DNA from: Glycomyces terrestris
GTDB lineage: Bacteria; Actinomycetota; Actinomycetes; Mycobacteriales; Micromonosporaceae
Length of the DNA: 64,000 nucleotides
NCBI RefSeq assembly: GCF_003933745.1
Contig: NZ_RSEB01000001.1
Location: 806,001-870,000, forward strand
Direction: 5' to 3'
Shown: positions 52,861 to 60,885 of the stretch, in pieces
Numbering within the stretch: position 1 is the first letter of the stretch
Layout: every line of letters starts with the position of its first letter
The notes under the pieces: model-generated
The model's input: the letters and a program-made list of their open reading frames with translations, nothing else
The model's database searches: none
What the model was told of the DNA's origin: nothing
Program-made: the position numbers and the translations under genes

Positions 52861-54441
52861 CTACCTGGCGCCCAGCACCGTCTCCTCGCCGACCGCGATC
52901 TCCTCGACGAGGTCGACGGTCTCGCGCAGGCGCACCGGCGTCAGGAACAGGGTCGCGACGAACCCGGCGGCCGCGATGCACGCGGAGATGAGGAACAGGT
53001 GCCCGGTCGCGTCGCCGTACGAGGCGCGCACGATCGCGGCCACCGGCTCCGGCATCGCGTCCAGGTCGAGACCGGAGCTCGAACCGCCCGCGGCCGCCGC
53101 GTCGATCCCGATGGCGGCCAAGCCGTCCCGGATCCTGTCCGCCACCTGGTTCGCGAGCACCGCGCCCAGCACCGAGACGCCGATCGTGCCGCCCAGCGAG
53201 CGGAAGAACGTGATCGCGCCCGAGGCCGCGCCGAGCTCGCGCAGCGGCACCGAGTTCTGCACCACGAGCACCAGGTTCTGCATCGACATGCCGACGCCCG
53301 TGCCGACCGCGAACATGCCCGCGCCCATGAACACCAGGGACGTCTCGTGGTCGATCGTCGCGAGCATCGCGAACCCGGCCGTCAGGACCAGCGTCCCCGC
53401 GATGATGTACGGCTTCACGCTCCCCGACTTCGACACCATGCGGCCCGCGACCGCCGAGGCGACCAGGACGCCGAGCATCATCGGGATCGTCAGCAGGCCC
53501 GCCTCCGTCGGCGAGAACCCGCGCGAGACCTGGAAGTACTGGCCGAGGAACACCGAGCCGCCGAACATCGCCATGCCCACCGCGAGGCTCGCGACCGTCG
53601 CCAGCGCCGGGTCGCGGCGCTTGAGCACGTGCAGCGGGACCACCGGCTCGCCCACGCGGGTCTCCACGACCGCCGCCGCGACCAGGATCGCGACCGCGCC
53701 GCCGGCCATCGCGAGGGTCTGCCAGGAGATCCACGCGAAGTCGTCGCCGACGAACGTGACCCACAGGAGCAGCAGGCTGACGCCGGCCGCGATGAGGACC
53801 GCGCCGAGGTAGTCGACCTTCGTGTCGGCCTTGCGGACCTCGTCGAGGTGGAGCGTGCGCGAGAGCATCGCGGAGGCGACCACGGTGATCGGGACGGCGA
53901 GGAAGAAGCACCACTGCCAGCCGAGCCAGTCGGCGTCGGTGATCGCGCCGCCCAGGAGCGGGCCGCCGACGGTGGAGACGGCCATGACGCCGCCGAGGTA
54001 GCCGTTGTAGCGTCCGCGCTCCTTCGGGCTCACCATCGCGCCGATGACGACCTGCACGAGGACCTGGACGGCGCCCATGCCGAGGCCCTGGACCGCGCGG
54101 AGCGCGATGAGCTGCTCGGTGTTCTGCACCAGGCCGCACGCGAGCGAGGCGGCCCCGAAGACGGCGATGGCGATCTGGAGCAGGCGCTTCTTGTCGAACA
54201 GGTCGGCGAGCTTGCCCCACACCGGGGTCGAGGCGGTGCTGGCGAGGAGGGTGGCGGTGACGACCCACGTGTACTGGGACTGGCTGCCGCCCAGGTCGCC
54301 CACGATCCGCGGGAGGGCGACGGAGACGACGGTCGAGGAGACCATCGCGGCGAACAGGACCATGAGGAGGCCGGAGAGGGCGCGCAGGACCTCCCGGTGG
54401 GTCATGGGGGCCTGCGGCGGAGCGTCGGGTGCGGCGGTCAA
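52861..54441 (-). CDS. DHA2-family MFS multidrug exporter
   Basis: A 526-residue, 14-helix proton antiporter of the EmrB/QacA class. Motif A is GKLADLFDKKRL after helix 2; motif C region is GGPLLGGAITDADWLGWQWCFFLAVP, read in parts. Helix-loop conserved Asp residues include VRKADTKVDYLGA. The TTG at 54441 is preferred because AGGAGG lies six bases upstream. It is divergent from a TetR regulator with a palindromic operator between them, the usual local repressor arrangement. The substrate cannot be read from sequence. Confidence 0.94.
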   Translation of the reverse strand: MTAAPDAPPQAPMTHREVLRALSGLLMVLFAAMVSSTVVSVALPRIVGDLGGSQSQYTWVVTATLLASTASTPVWGKLADLFDKKRLLQIAIAVFGAASLACGLVQNTEQLIALRAVQGLGMGAVQVLVQVVIGAMVSPKERGRYNGYLGGVMAVSTVGGPLLGGAITDADWLGWQWCFFLAVPITVVASAMLSRTLHLDEVRKADTKVDYLGAVLIAAGVSLLLLWVTFVGDDFAWISWQTLAMAGGAVAILVAAAVVETRVGEPVVPLHVLKRRDPALATVASLAVGMAMFGGSVFLGQYFQVSRGFSPTEAGLLTIPMMLGVLVASAVAGRMVSKSGSVKPYIIAGTLVLTAGFAMLATIDHETSLVFMGAGMFAVGTGVGMSMQNLVLVVQNSVPLRELGAASGAITFFRSLGGTIGVSVLGAVLANQVADRIRDGLAAIGIDAAAAGGSSSGLDLDAMPEPVAAIVRASYGDATGHLFLISACIAAAGFVATLFLTPVRLRETVDLVEEIAVGEETVLGAR

Positions 54442-54527
54442 GTGACGCCTCCTAGTGTGTGCGGAGGAGGCCGCGCAGCGGCGCCGCGGCCTGGTTCGTG
54501 GTGGTTTCCGAGCGGGACGCGGGGTTA

Positions 54528-54544
54528 GTGAACGGCGCGTCTCT
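54528..54544. promoter_or_regulatory. Second, imperfect TetR operator half
   Basis: GTGAACGGCGCGTCTCT resembles the main operator at 54564-54580 in 12 of 17 positions, with the left arm GTGAACG intact; the centres are 36 bp apart. Confidence 0.45.
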
Positions 54545-54563
54545 TATTTCACGCTAGCATCGA

Positions 54564-54580
54564 GTGAACGCAGCGTTCAC
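54564..54580. promoter_or_regulatory. TetR operator between DHA2 exporter and tetR
   Basis: GTGAACGCAGCGTTCAC: perfect 8-bp arms about a central A, between the exporter start (54441) and the tetR start (54597). TAGCAT (54555-54560) overlaps it as a possible -10 of the tetR gene. Confidence 0.75.
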
Positions 54581-54596
54581 TATTGAGAGGACCGTG

Positions 54597-55193
54597 GTGA
54601 CCGAATCCACACCGGGCCGCCGGCGCGGCGACGACCTGGAACGCGCGATCTTCGAGGCCGCGCTCGCCGAGCTCGCCGAGGTCGGCTACGCGAACCTGCG
54701 CATGGAGGCCGTCGCGGCCCGCGCCAAGGCGGGCAAGGCGTCCCTGTACAAGCGCTGGCCGGACCGGGCGCGACTGGTCCAGGCCGCGGCGCGGTACAAG
54801 GCCACGGAGGTCGAGCCGGAGTTCGAACCGAGCGGGGACCTCCGCGGCGACCTGCGGAAGGTCATGGCGCACATCGCGGCCCAGCAGGCGACGCCGTTCG
54901 GCGAGGCGATCCGCGGCTGGATCGGCGAGCTGCGCGGCACTCCGAGCGAGGTGGCCGACGAGCTGCGCACCCGGATCGAGCACCCGCGCATCCGGATCTT
55001 CGCGAAGATCTTCGAGGACGGCGTCGCCCGCGGCACGGTGCGGCCCGAGGCGCTGCACCCGCGCGTGGTGAACCTGGCCCCGGCGCTGCTCACGCACCAC
55101 TTCCTGACGCGGGCCGAGCCAGCGGACGACGCGGCCGTCGACGAGATCCTGGACTTGGTCGTGCTGCCGCTGATCAGCACCGGAGCGGCCTGA
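54597..55193 (+). CDS. TetR-family repressor of the DHA2 exporter
   Basis: A 198-residue TetR/AcrR regulator. The HTH is ERAIFEAALAELAEVGYANLRMEAVAARAKAGKASLYKRWPDRARLV in pieces (residues about 15-62). It lies divergent from the DHA2 exporter and should repress it and itself. GTG at 54597 is chosen because GAGAGG sits six bases upstream; a GTG at 54564 inside the palindrome is the alternative. The C-terminal domain resembles TetR_C of the PF16859 class (ELRGTPSEVADELRTRIEHPR). Confidence 0.9.
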   Translation: MTESTPGRRRGDDLERAIFEAALAELAEVGYANLRMEAVAARAKAGKASLYKRWPDRARLVQAAARYKATEVEPEFEPSGDLRGDLRKVMAHIAAQQATPFGEAIRGWIGELRGTPSEVADELRTRIEHPRIRIFAKIFEDGVARGTVRPEALHPRVVNLAPALLTHHFLTRAEPADDAAVDEILDLVVLPLISTGAA

Positions 55194-55224
55194 GAACCGG
55201 GCGGCGGGCCACGCTGGCCGCGCA

Positions 55225-55449
55225 GTGCCGGGGAAGCGGGACAGTACGTGGTGCCGGGGAGACGGGCGGGCACGCGGTGCTGGGGAGGCGGGCCGAGCGG
55301 GGCGACGCCGAGGAAGCGGGCTGGCGCGCGGTGCCGGGGAGGCGGGCCGGCGCGCGGTGCCCGGGAGGCGGACCGAGCGGGGCGACGCCGGGGAGTCAGG
55401 CCGGCGCGCGGTGCTGGGGAGGCGAGCCGAACTGCGCGATGCCGGCGGG
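55225..55449. repeat. Minisatellite, ~26-bp imperfect tandem units
   Basis: About eight units of 25-29 bp, core GCGGTGCCGGGGAGGCGGGC, with a variant unit (GAGCGGGGCGACGCCGAGGA) inserted twice. It fills the 257-bp gap between convergent genes (tetR and the kinase-like protein). No gene or terminator hairpin is seen in it. Confidence 0.85.
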
Positions 55450-55450
55450 T

Positions 55451-56110
55451 CTAGGCGATCGCGGCCGCGGCGGCGCGCAGCGCCGCCAGCTCCTCCGGCG
55501 TGGACTCGCGGACGACGGCGGCGATCTCGCAGATGAACGCCCGCCGCTCGGGCGGGTACGCGGCGGCCACCGCCGCGGGGTCCTGGGCCAGCGCCTTGTA
55601 GATCTCCTCGCCGTTGGCGTAGAACAGGTCCACGAGCACCAGGCCGCCGTCGCCGCGCCGCATGACGTTCCCGGGGTTCCGGTCGAGCCCGCCCCAGAAC
55701 GGCACCGAGCGGGCCGCCTCGGCGTCCAGCCGCTCGGCCTCCTCGCGCAGCGCCGCGACCGGGTCCCCGGGTGCGGCGGCGTCCCACCGCACGGTCACGG
55801 CCGAGCGCTCCTCCCGCGAGGCGGGCATGAGCGACTCCATGACGGTGACGCGGCCGCCGCCGCGCAGTTCGGCGTCGAAGTCGACGCGCGGAAGCATCGG
55901 ATGGCCCTTGAGCCGGTCGCACAGCGCGATGAAGACCCCGTAGCCGGGCTCGAACGCGCACACCCGCGCCACGACCCGCCCGTCCGGCGAGCGCCACACG
56001 TAGGCCCAGTCGCCGATCCCGCAGACGCCCCAGCCCGCGGCGGCCAGCCGTCCGGCGGCCTCGCGATGGTTCAGGCCCTCGAACTCCTCGAACTCCACGC
56101 CGTGGAGCAT
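55451..56110 (-). CDS. Protein-kinase-like fold protein
   Basis: A 219-residue protein with a possible kinase-like (aminoglycoside phosphotransferase-like) arrangement. A Gly/Ala-rich N-terminal loop comes first (AAAGWGVCGIGDWAYVW). Next is an Arg/Val pair (VVARV). The catalytic-type loop is GLDRNPGNVM with Asp143 and Asn148, followed by LVDLF (Asp161, DFG-like). The N-terminal Lys of kinases is replaced by Arg. There is no signal peptide. Family not named with certainty; it could phosphorylate a small molecule or be an inactive relative. Flanked by a minisatellite and a 104-107-bp duplication. Confidence 0.7.
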   Translation of the reverse strand: MLHGVEFEEFEGLNHREAAGRLAAAGWGVCGIGDWAYVWRSPDGRVVARVCAFEPGYGVFIALCDRLKGHPMLPRVDFDAELRGGGRVTVMESLMPASREERSAVTVRWDAAAPGDPVAALREEAERLDAEAARSVPFWGGLDRNPGNVMRRGDGGLVLVDLFYANGEEIYKALAQDPAAVAAAYPPERRAFICEIAAVVRESTPEELAALRAAAAAIA

Positions 56111-56141
56111 AGGCGGCGAACCGTGCTGCCCGACAGCCGTT

Positions 56142-56352
56142 TTCCGGCCGTGGGAAGCGGCGCGGACGGATGTCCGCCGGCCGCGGGGGCTCGTCAGGGT
56201 CAGGGGACCGGCTCGGCCTACGCGACCGGGCGCCGTTCGACGATCCGGTTCCGGCCACGGGAAGCGGCGCGGTCGGACGTCCGCCGCGGGCGGCCTGTCG
56301 GGCTCAGGGGACCGGCTCGACCTGCGCGACCGGGCGTCGTTCGACGATCCGC
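56142..56352. repeat. Tandem duplication capturing the 3' end of the membrane-protein gene
   Basis: Two adjacent copies (56142-56248, 56249-56352) about 85-90% identical. The right copy contains the last ~50 bases of the membrane-protein gene (stop at 56304); the left copy therefore holds a vestigial 3' end whose TGA lies at 56200-56202. Confidence 0.8.
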
Positions 56353-57263
56353 AGCAGGCCCGCCAGCGCGAGCGCGAGCCCGGCGAGGACCGACACGAGC
56401 TGCATCAGGTTGCCCGCCGCCGACAGCCCATGCGCCAGCGTCGGCCCGGAGAGGACGACCACCACCTGGTAGAGCCCCCAGCCGAACAGGCTCCCCGAGC
56501 CCGCCCACGCCAGCACCACCGCCCGCCCGAACGGCAGCCGCCCAGTGGGGCGCTGCATCCCCACCGCGCCGATCGCGGCCGCGAGCGCCATCGCAGCGGC
56601 GATCGCGAGGTGGGTCCGCTGCGACACCTCCCATCCCGGCTCGTAGGGACCGAAGGGGCCCGCCTCCCCGAACAGCCAGACCGTGTACCCGACCGCGACG
56701 GCCACCGCCGCGCCGGCGCCTCCGCGCACGAGCACGGTCTGCACCTCGCGGGTGGCGCCGTCGTCCGGCGGCGCCGCGCGGAACGCGTGGCTCCAACGCG
56801 CTCGCGCGTACGACAGGAACGCGACCGCGAGGAAGACTCCCTGGAGTGCGAACGACGCGCCGACGACCGCGTACACCCACGGCTCGACCAGTCCGCCCTC
56901 CAACCTCATCGCCTGCCCTCCGCTGGCCGCCCACACGATGCCGCCCGCGGCCGCTTGGAGCGCGGCGGGGACGAGCAGGCCGGTCCCGACCCACAAGGGG
57001 GCGAGCAGCAGCCAAGCGGGCACCCGCATCCCCCAGCGCTGCGTCAGCGCCGCCGCGAGCACCACCACGAGCGCGTCCATGCCGAGCGTGATCGCGTTGG
57101 CGTACACGAACTCCTCGCCGGCGGCCGGAGAACCGGCCGGCACGCCGACGAGATTCCCCGAGAGCCACAGGACCTTGAGCACCAGATAGGGCACGGTCGC
57201 GGCGACGGCGCCGAGCCCGGCCGCTACGCGCAGCGTCCGCTGCGCCGGAGGCGAATCGATCAT
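56304..57263 (-). CDS. Polytopic membrane protein of unknown function
   Basis: A 319-residue protein with about eight hydrophobic helices, evenly spread (residues about 11-33, 54-75, 80-105, 124-150, 180-200, 220-245, 250-275, 280-305). No transporter motif recognised. A Gly-Pro-Tyr-rich external loop (FGEAGPFGPYEPGWEVS) lies in the middle. The C-terminal RIVERRPVAQVEPVP is duplicated downstream by the 104-107-bp repeat. A perfect 32-bp palindrome (57301-57332) lies 38-69 bp upstream of the start. I know similar uncharacterised proteins in actinobacteria but no function. Confidence 0.82.
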   Translation of the reverse strand: MIDSPPAQRTLRVAAGLGAVAATVPYLVLKVLWLSGNLVGVPAGSPAAGEEFVYANAITLGMDALVVVLAAALTQRWGMRVPAWLLLAPLWVGTGLLVPAALQAAAGGIVWAASGGQAMRLEGGLVEPWVYAVVGASFALQGVFLAVAFLSYARARWSHAFRAAPPDDGATREVQTVLVRGGAGAAVAVAVGYTVWLFGEAGPFGPYEPGWEVSQRTHLAIAAAMALAAAIGAVGMQRPTGRLPFGRAVVLAWAGSGSLFGWGLYQVVVVLSGPTLAHGLSAAGNLMQLVSVLAGLALALAGLLRIVERRPVAQVEPVP

Positions 57264-57300
57264 CCCGCCATCGTGTCGCCCCGAGAACGCCGCCGCCTCC

Positions 57301-57332
57301 CTCCCGCGGGGGAGCGCGCTCCCCCGCGGGAG
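57301..57332. repeat. Perfect 32-bp palindrome upstream of the membrane-protein gene
   Basis: Arm CTCCCGCGGGGGAGCG (16 bases) and its exact complement with no loop. It could act as operator, cruciform or terminator. The rest of 57264-57580 has no supported gene; the short open frames there lack any family match. Confidence 0.8.
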
Positions 57333-57580
57333 TGGAACCGCCCGGGCCGGAAGTCGTGCGCCGATGTGCCACCGCCGGAGCCGTTCTCGAGAGCGGACCG
57401 TGTCCGTAGCGTGCTGGGCGGCGGCGCAGTCGGCTTCACCCTGCCGAAGGCACTGGACTCAGGAGGCCCGAATCGCCCTGCGCCCCAACACCTCCGAGGC
57501 CGCGGTGCTCGGGCGCACCGCGCGGGCGTGCATCTGCGGCGGCTGCGCGACGGAGCGCCGGAGGAAGGCGAGCGGCGAAG

Positions 57581-58495
57581 CTACTGGAGGGCCTCGACGA
57601 GGAGGTCGGTGAGGGCCTTCGCGTACTCGCCGTCGGGGTCGTAGTCGGGGTCGAAGACCGTGAGATCCATGCCGGCGCAGCGGTCGTCGGCGGCGCAGGT
57701 GGCGACGATCTGACTCAGCTCGCCCAGGGAGATGCCGCCGGGCGCGGGGCCGTCGACGGCGGGCATCACCGACGGGTCGAGGACGTCGGCGTCGACATGG
57801 AGCCAGAACGTGGCGACCTCGCCGAGCGAGTCGAGGGCCCACTCGGCGCTGCGGCCGACCCCGCCGGCGCGCAGGGCCGGGACGGTGCGCACCGCGATCC
57901 CGGTGGCCTCCAGCTCGACCCGGTGCGGGTCGTCCGAGCGCAGGCCCAGCATCACCAGATGATCGGTGTCCACATAGGGCCGCAAGCCGCCGATGTCGGT
58001 CAGGTCCGGCTGGCCGCGGCCGGTCGCCAGCGCGAGCTCCTCCGCGGCGGCGGCGCCGACGTACTGGGAGTTGCCGGGGTGGCGGAAGTCGGAGTGCGCG
58101 TCGATGAACACCAGGCCGCGGGGCTTGCGGTCGCGCTCGGTGCGGCGGCGCGCGGCGAGGGCAGGGCCGAGGAGGATCGAGCAGTCGCCGCCGAGGACGA
58201 GCGGGAAGCGCCGCTCCTGCCACAGCCGCTCGACCCGGTCGGCGAGGCGCCGCGTGTACTCGGCGATGGCCTTGGCCTGGCCGACGCCGTCGCCGGGGCG
58301 CCAGGCGGAGGCGTCGAAGCGCGGCGGGGTGAGGCACCCGGCGTCGAGGGCGTTCAGGCGCGAGACGAGCCGGTGGTCCCGAAGGGCCCCAGGGGCTTTC
58401 GCGCAGCCGGGGACGGTGTGCGGGGTGGGCGGGCGGAGGCCGAGGTTCGAGGGCGCGTCGAGGACGGCCACGCGTCTCGTCCGAGTCGCCGGCAC
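57581..58495 (-). CDS. Arginase/agmatinase-family ureohydrolase with GGDCS
   Basis: A 304-residue ureohydrolase-fold enzyme expected to bind two Mn2+. Ligand motifs: Asp132-x-His134-x-x-Asp136-type IDAHSDF and DAD in WLHVDADVLDP (about residue 220). In the first motif the usual His is Cys105 (LGGDCSILLG). The Cys variant occurs in actinobacterial arginase-family proteins and may change metal or substrate. The NSQYVGAAAAEELALATG insert is usual for the group. It may be an arginase, agmatinase or another guanidino hydrolase. GGGAGGTG precedes GTG 58495. Confidence 0.87.
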   Translation of the reverse strand: MPATRTRRVAVLDAPSNLGLRPPTPHTVPGCAKAPGALRDHRLVSRLNALDAGCLTPPRFDASAWRPGDGVGQAKAIAEYTRRLADRVERLWQERRFPLVLGGDCSILLGPALAARRRTERDRKPRGLVFIDAHSDFRHPGNSQYVGAAAAEELALATGRGQPDLTDIGGLRPYVDTDHLVMLGLRSDDPHRVELEATGIAVRTVPALRAGGVGRSAEWALDSLGEVATFWLHVDADVLDPSVMPAVDGPAPGGISLGELSQIVATCAADDRCAGMDLTVFDPDYDPDGEYAKALTDLLVEALQ

Positions 58496-58580
58496 CGTGC
58501 ACCTCCCACCGTTCTCGCTGTCCCGCTAGCTTGGCACAGCGGACGCCGCGGCACCAGGTGATCTCCCTCCTCCGAACGGC

Positions 58581-58616
58581 CGGACCTCCACGGCACGCGC
58601 GTGCCGTGGAGGTCCG
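58581..58616. terminator. Perfect 36-bp palindrome/terminator between YbbN-like and arginase genes
   Basis: Arm CGGACCTCCACGGCACGC (18 bases) and its exact complement with no loop, 30 bases past the YbbN-like stop and 85 bases before the arginase start. Both genes are on the minus strand, so it may end the former. No T-tract follows. Confidence 0.65.
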
Positions 58617-58646
58617 AAGTCGCTTGCGGCCCTTGAGGGTCCGCGT

Positions 58647-59522
58647 CTAGAAGAGGACGGCGCTGAGTTTGCGGCGGGCCTTGGCGACGGCCGGGTCGTC
58701 GCTCCCGGCGACGGTGAACAGCTCGACGAGGCGCTTGCGCACGCGCTCGCGGTCCTCGCCGACGTTCTTGGCCACCAAGGCGATGAGCCGGTCGTAGGCG
58801 GCCTCGGCCTGGCCCGAGAGGAGCTGGATGTCGGCCGCGGCGAGCGCGGTGTCGATGTTGTCGGGGTCGGCATCGGCGAGCGCGACCGCGTCGTCCGGCA
58901 GGGAGCCGACGCGGCGGAGCATGCGCACCTGCGCGATCCCGGCCTCGGCCTCGGCGGACGCCGGGTGGTTCTTGAGGTACTTGTCGTACGCGGCCTCGGC
59001 GGCGTCGAGGTCGCCCTCGACCATGAGGTTCTCGGCGTTCGCGAGCTCGGGGTCGACCGGCTGCGGGACGTCGATGCCGGCGGCCTGGGTGATGCGGCCG
59101 ATCCACTGGCGCAGGCCCTGCTCGGTCTGCGGACCCTGGAGCAGATCGAGCGGGCGGCCCTGCGCGAGGGCGACGACCGCGGGGAGGGCCTGGAGCTGGA
59201 GGGCGGCGGCGAGCTGCTGGTTCTGGAGGACGTCCGCGCGGGCGTACACCCACGCGCCGCCGGCCTCGCCGGCGAGCTTGCCGAGGAGGTCGCGGACCTG
59301 GACGGACTCGGGGACCTGGTCGGCCCAGAACGCGACGACGACGAGCGCGTCGAGCGAGCGCTCGAGGACCTCGGTCTGGACCGTGGCGTCGGTGACGTCG
59401 ATCGCGAGGACGCCCGCGCCGCCGCTCGCGCCCTGGGCCGCGGCCTGCTGCTGCTGGGCGGCGGCGGCGAGGGTGCTGAGGTCGACGCCTCCGGAGAATC
59501 GTGACGGTACCTGGTCGCTCAT
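58647..59522 (-). CDS. ybbN: YbbN-like thioredoxin-fold co-chaperone (redox-inactive)
   Basis: A 291-residue tetratricopeptide/thioredoxin-fold protein. Residues about 15-45 are Gln/Ala-rich. The thioredoxin-like domain (LVVVAFWADQVPESVQV, LPAVVALAQGRPLD) has no CxxC: WADQVPES replaces WCGPC. Two to three TPR-like units (about residues 165-290, including ASAEAEAGIAQVRMLRR and AYDRLIALVAKNVGEDRER) follow. E. coli YbbN/CnoX is a holdase that works with GroEL and DnaK. ATG at 59522 is chosen with GGAAGAA upstream. Confidence 0.9.
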   Translation of the reverse strand: MSDQVPSRFSGGVDLSTLAAAAQQQQAAAQGASGGAGVLAIDVTDATVQTEVLERSLDALVVVAFWADQVPESVQVRDLLGKLAGEAGGAWVYARADVLQNQQLAAALQLQALPAVVALAQGRPLDLLQGPQTEQGLRQWIGRITQAAGIDVPQPVDPELANAENLMVEGDLDAAEAAYDKYLKNHPASAEAEAGIAQVRMLRRVGSLPDDAVALADADPDNIDTALAAADIQLLSGQAEAAYDRLIALVAKNVGEDRERVRKRLVELFTVAGSDDPAVAKARRKLSAVLF

Positions 59523-59607
59523 GGTGGTGATTCTTCCATTCTCATCGGGGATCGGCGGCGCGGGCCGGGCCCGCTGTGGGCCGTCGGTCACGGCCCGGGT
59601 CCGGGTC

Positions 59608-60072
59608 TCAGCGGCGCCCGGCGGCCTCGTCGCGGCCCTGGCAGGCGAGCTTGTCGGCGCGCTCGTTGCCGGGGTCGCCGGCGTGGCCCTTGACCCAGCG
59701 CCAGTCGACCTCGTGCCGGGCGGCGGCGTCGTCGAGGCGGCGCCACAGGTCGGCGTTCTTGACCGGCTCCTTCTTGGCGTTGACCCAGCCGTTGCGCTTC
59801 CAGCCGTTCATCCAGGTCATGATGCCGTTGCGGACGTAGGCGGAGTCGGTGTACAGCACGACCTTCATGGGCCGCTTGAGGGTCTCGAGGGCCTGGATCG
59901 CGGCCATGAGCTCCATGCGGTTGTTGGTGGTGGCCTTCTCGGAGCCGTAGAGCTCCTTCTCGTGGCCGCCCCATTGGAAGTACACGCCCCACCCGCCGGG
60001 GCCGGGGTTGCCGGAGCAGGCCCCGTCGGTGTAGATGACGGCGGTGTCCACGATCTCGTCCGTTTTCGGCAT
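59608..60072 (-). CDS. rnhA: Ribonuclease HI
   Basis: Cleaves the RNA of RNA-DNA hybrids. 154 residues, with the full catalytic set Asp16 ([16 protein letters not shown]), Glu54 ([10 protein letters not shown]), Asp76 (YTDSAYV) and Asp140, together with His130 ([15 protein letters not shown]). A basic-protrusion helix ([16 protein letters not shown]) is present, as in E. coli. TAAGCT ends seven bases before the ATG, suggesting leaderless expression. It is 11 bp downstream of the GDT1-type gene. Confidence 0.96.
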   Translation of the reverse strand: MPKTDEIVDTAVIYTDGACSGNPGPGGWGVYFQWGGHEKELYGSEKATTNNRMELMAAIQALETLKRPMKVVLYTDSAYVRNGIMTWMNGWKRNGWVNAKKEPVKNADLWRRLDDAAARHEVDWRWVKGHAGDPGNERADKLACQGRDEAAGRR

Positions 60073-60079
60073 GACCGCC

Positions 60080-60085
60080 AGCTTA
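60080..60085 (-). promoter_or_regulatory. -10 element of rnhA overlapping the GDT1 gene end
   Basis: TAAGCT on the minus strand, seven bases before ATG 60072. Its TAA (read on the minus strand) is the stop codon of the GDT1-type gene region. Confidence 0.45.
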
Positions 60086-60670
60086 TCCCGCGAGCGCCGT
60101 CACGGCCTCGACGCCCAGCAGGACGCCGATGACGAGGAACAGTCCGGAGGAGACGTAGCGGACGACCTTCTCGGGGATGCGGCGGGCGACCCAGGCGCCG
60201 GCGAAGACGGCGAGGAGGTCGGCGGCGAGCATGCCGAGGGTGCCGCCGATCCAGACGCCCCACGGGTCGGAGCTGGAGCCGAGGCCCATGGCGATGATCA
60301 TGGTCTTGTCGCCGAACTCGGCGAGGAACATGGCGGTGACGACGGTGAGGAGGCCGGTGCGGCGCTCCTTGACGGGGCCTTCGTCCTCGTCGTCGTCGTG
60401 GCCGCCGCGCAGGCCCCAGAGGCCGAAGCCGATGAACATGACGGCGGCGGCGAGGCGGATCCAGTCGGTGGGGAGCAGGTTGCCGACGGCGGCGCCGACG
60501 CCGACGGAGAGCCCGATGAGGGCGCCGATGGCGATGACGAGGCCGAGGACGACGGTGCGGAGCCGGTACCTGGTGGCGAAGGTGAGGGCCATGAGCTGGC
60601 TCTTGTCGCCGAGTTCGCCCACGAAGATCGCGCCGAACGCGACGGCGGCGGCGATGAGCAGTGCTTCCAT
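60083..60670 (-). CDS. GDT1/TMEM165-family manganese exporter (UPF0016)
   Basis: A 195-residue, six-helix transporter. The two family motifs ExGD(K/R)(S/T) are GELGDKSQ (Glu19) and AEFGDKTM (Glu118). A His/Asp-rich loop at residues 91-98 links the halves. GDT1/TMEM165/MneA proteins export Mn2+ or exchange Ca2+. A yybP-ykoY Mn2+ riboswitch lies directly upstream, a strong functional link. GGGAGG precedes the ATG by 11 bases. Confidence 0.95.
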   Translation of the reverse strand: MEALLIAAAVAFGAIFVGELGDKSQLMALTFATRYRLRTVVLGLVIAIGALIGLSVGVGAAVGNLLPTDWIRLAAAVMFIGFGLWGLRGGHDDDEDEGPVKERRTGLLTVVTAMFLAEFGDKTMIIAMGLGSSSDPWGVWIGGTLGMLAADLLAVFAGAWVARRIPEKVVRYVSSGLFLVIGVLLGVEAVTALAG

Positions 60671-60690
60671 TGAGGGTGATCCTCCCAGTG

Positions 60691-60872
60691 TTCAGGCCGG
60701 GAGGAGGGGACACAGCGACCTCGACCCGGCCGTGCGGCCTTGGTCGAAGGTCTCGCTCGCCCCGGGGTCCGAGGCCGTGCGGCCGGGCCCGCCTCTCGCG
60801 AAGCGTGCGAGCCCTGGGCGGGCTCGCGGGCCAGTGTGTCGACCGCAGCGTTGGGAGCTACTCCCCTTCTGC
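60691..60872 (-). promoter_or_regulatory. yybP-ykoY manganese riboswitch
   Basis: On the minus strand the leader of the GDT1-type gene has all three conserved blocks of yybP-ykoY RNA, in order: GGGGAGTAG (from 60866), GTCGACACACTGGC (about 60844-60831) and GCGAGACC (about 60756-60749). Long complementary arms between them close the two helices. E. coli alx and mntP have the same blocks. Mn2+ binding is expected to turn on the exporter. No tRNA-like or other RNA was confused with it. Confidence 0.88.
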
Positions 60873-60879
60873 GCTGGCA

Positions 60880-60885
60880 ACTATA
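60880..60885 (-). promoter_or_regulatory. -10 element of the riboswitch transcript
   Basis: TATAGT on the minus strand; its TAG is the stop codon of the MFS permease gene. It lies eight to ten bases ahead of the riboswitch. Confidence 0.45.

Noticed and set aside
55225-55449. CRISPR-like periodicity
   Set aside because: Units are contiguous and imperfect, with no constant repeats separated by unique spacers and no cas genes.
57364-57612. 82-codon + strand open frame
   Set aside because: No homology-like motif, overlaps the arginase gene end and lacks a ribosome binding site.
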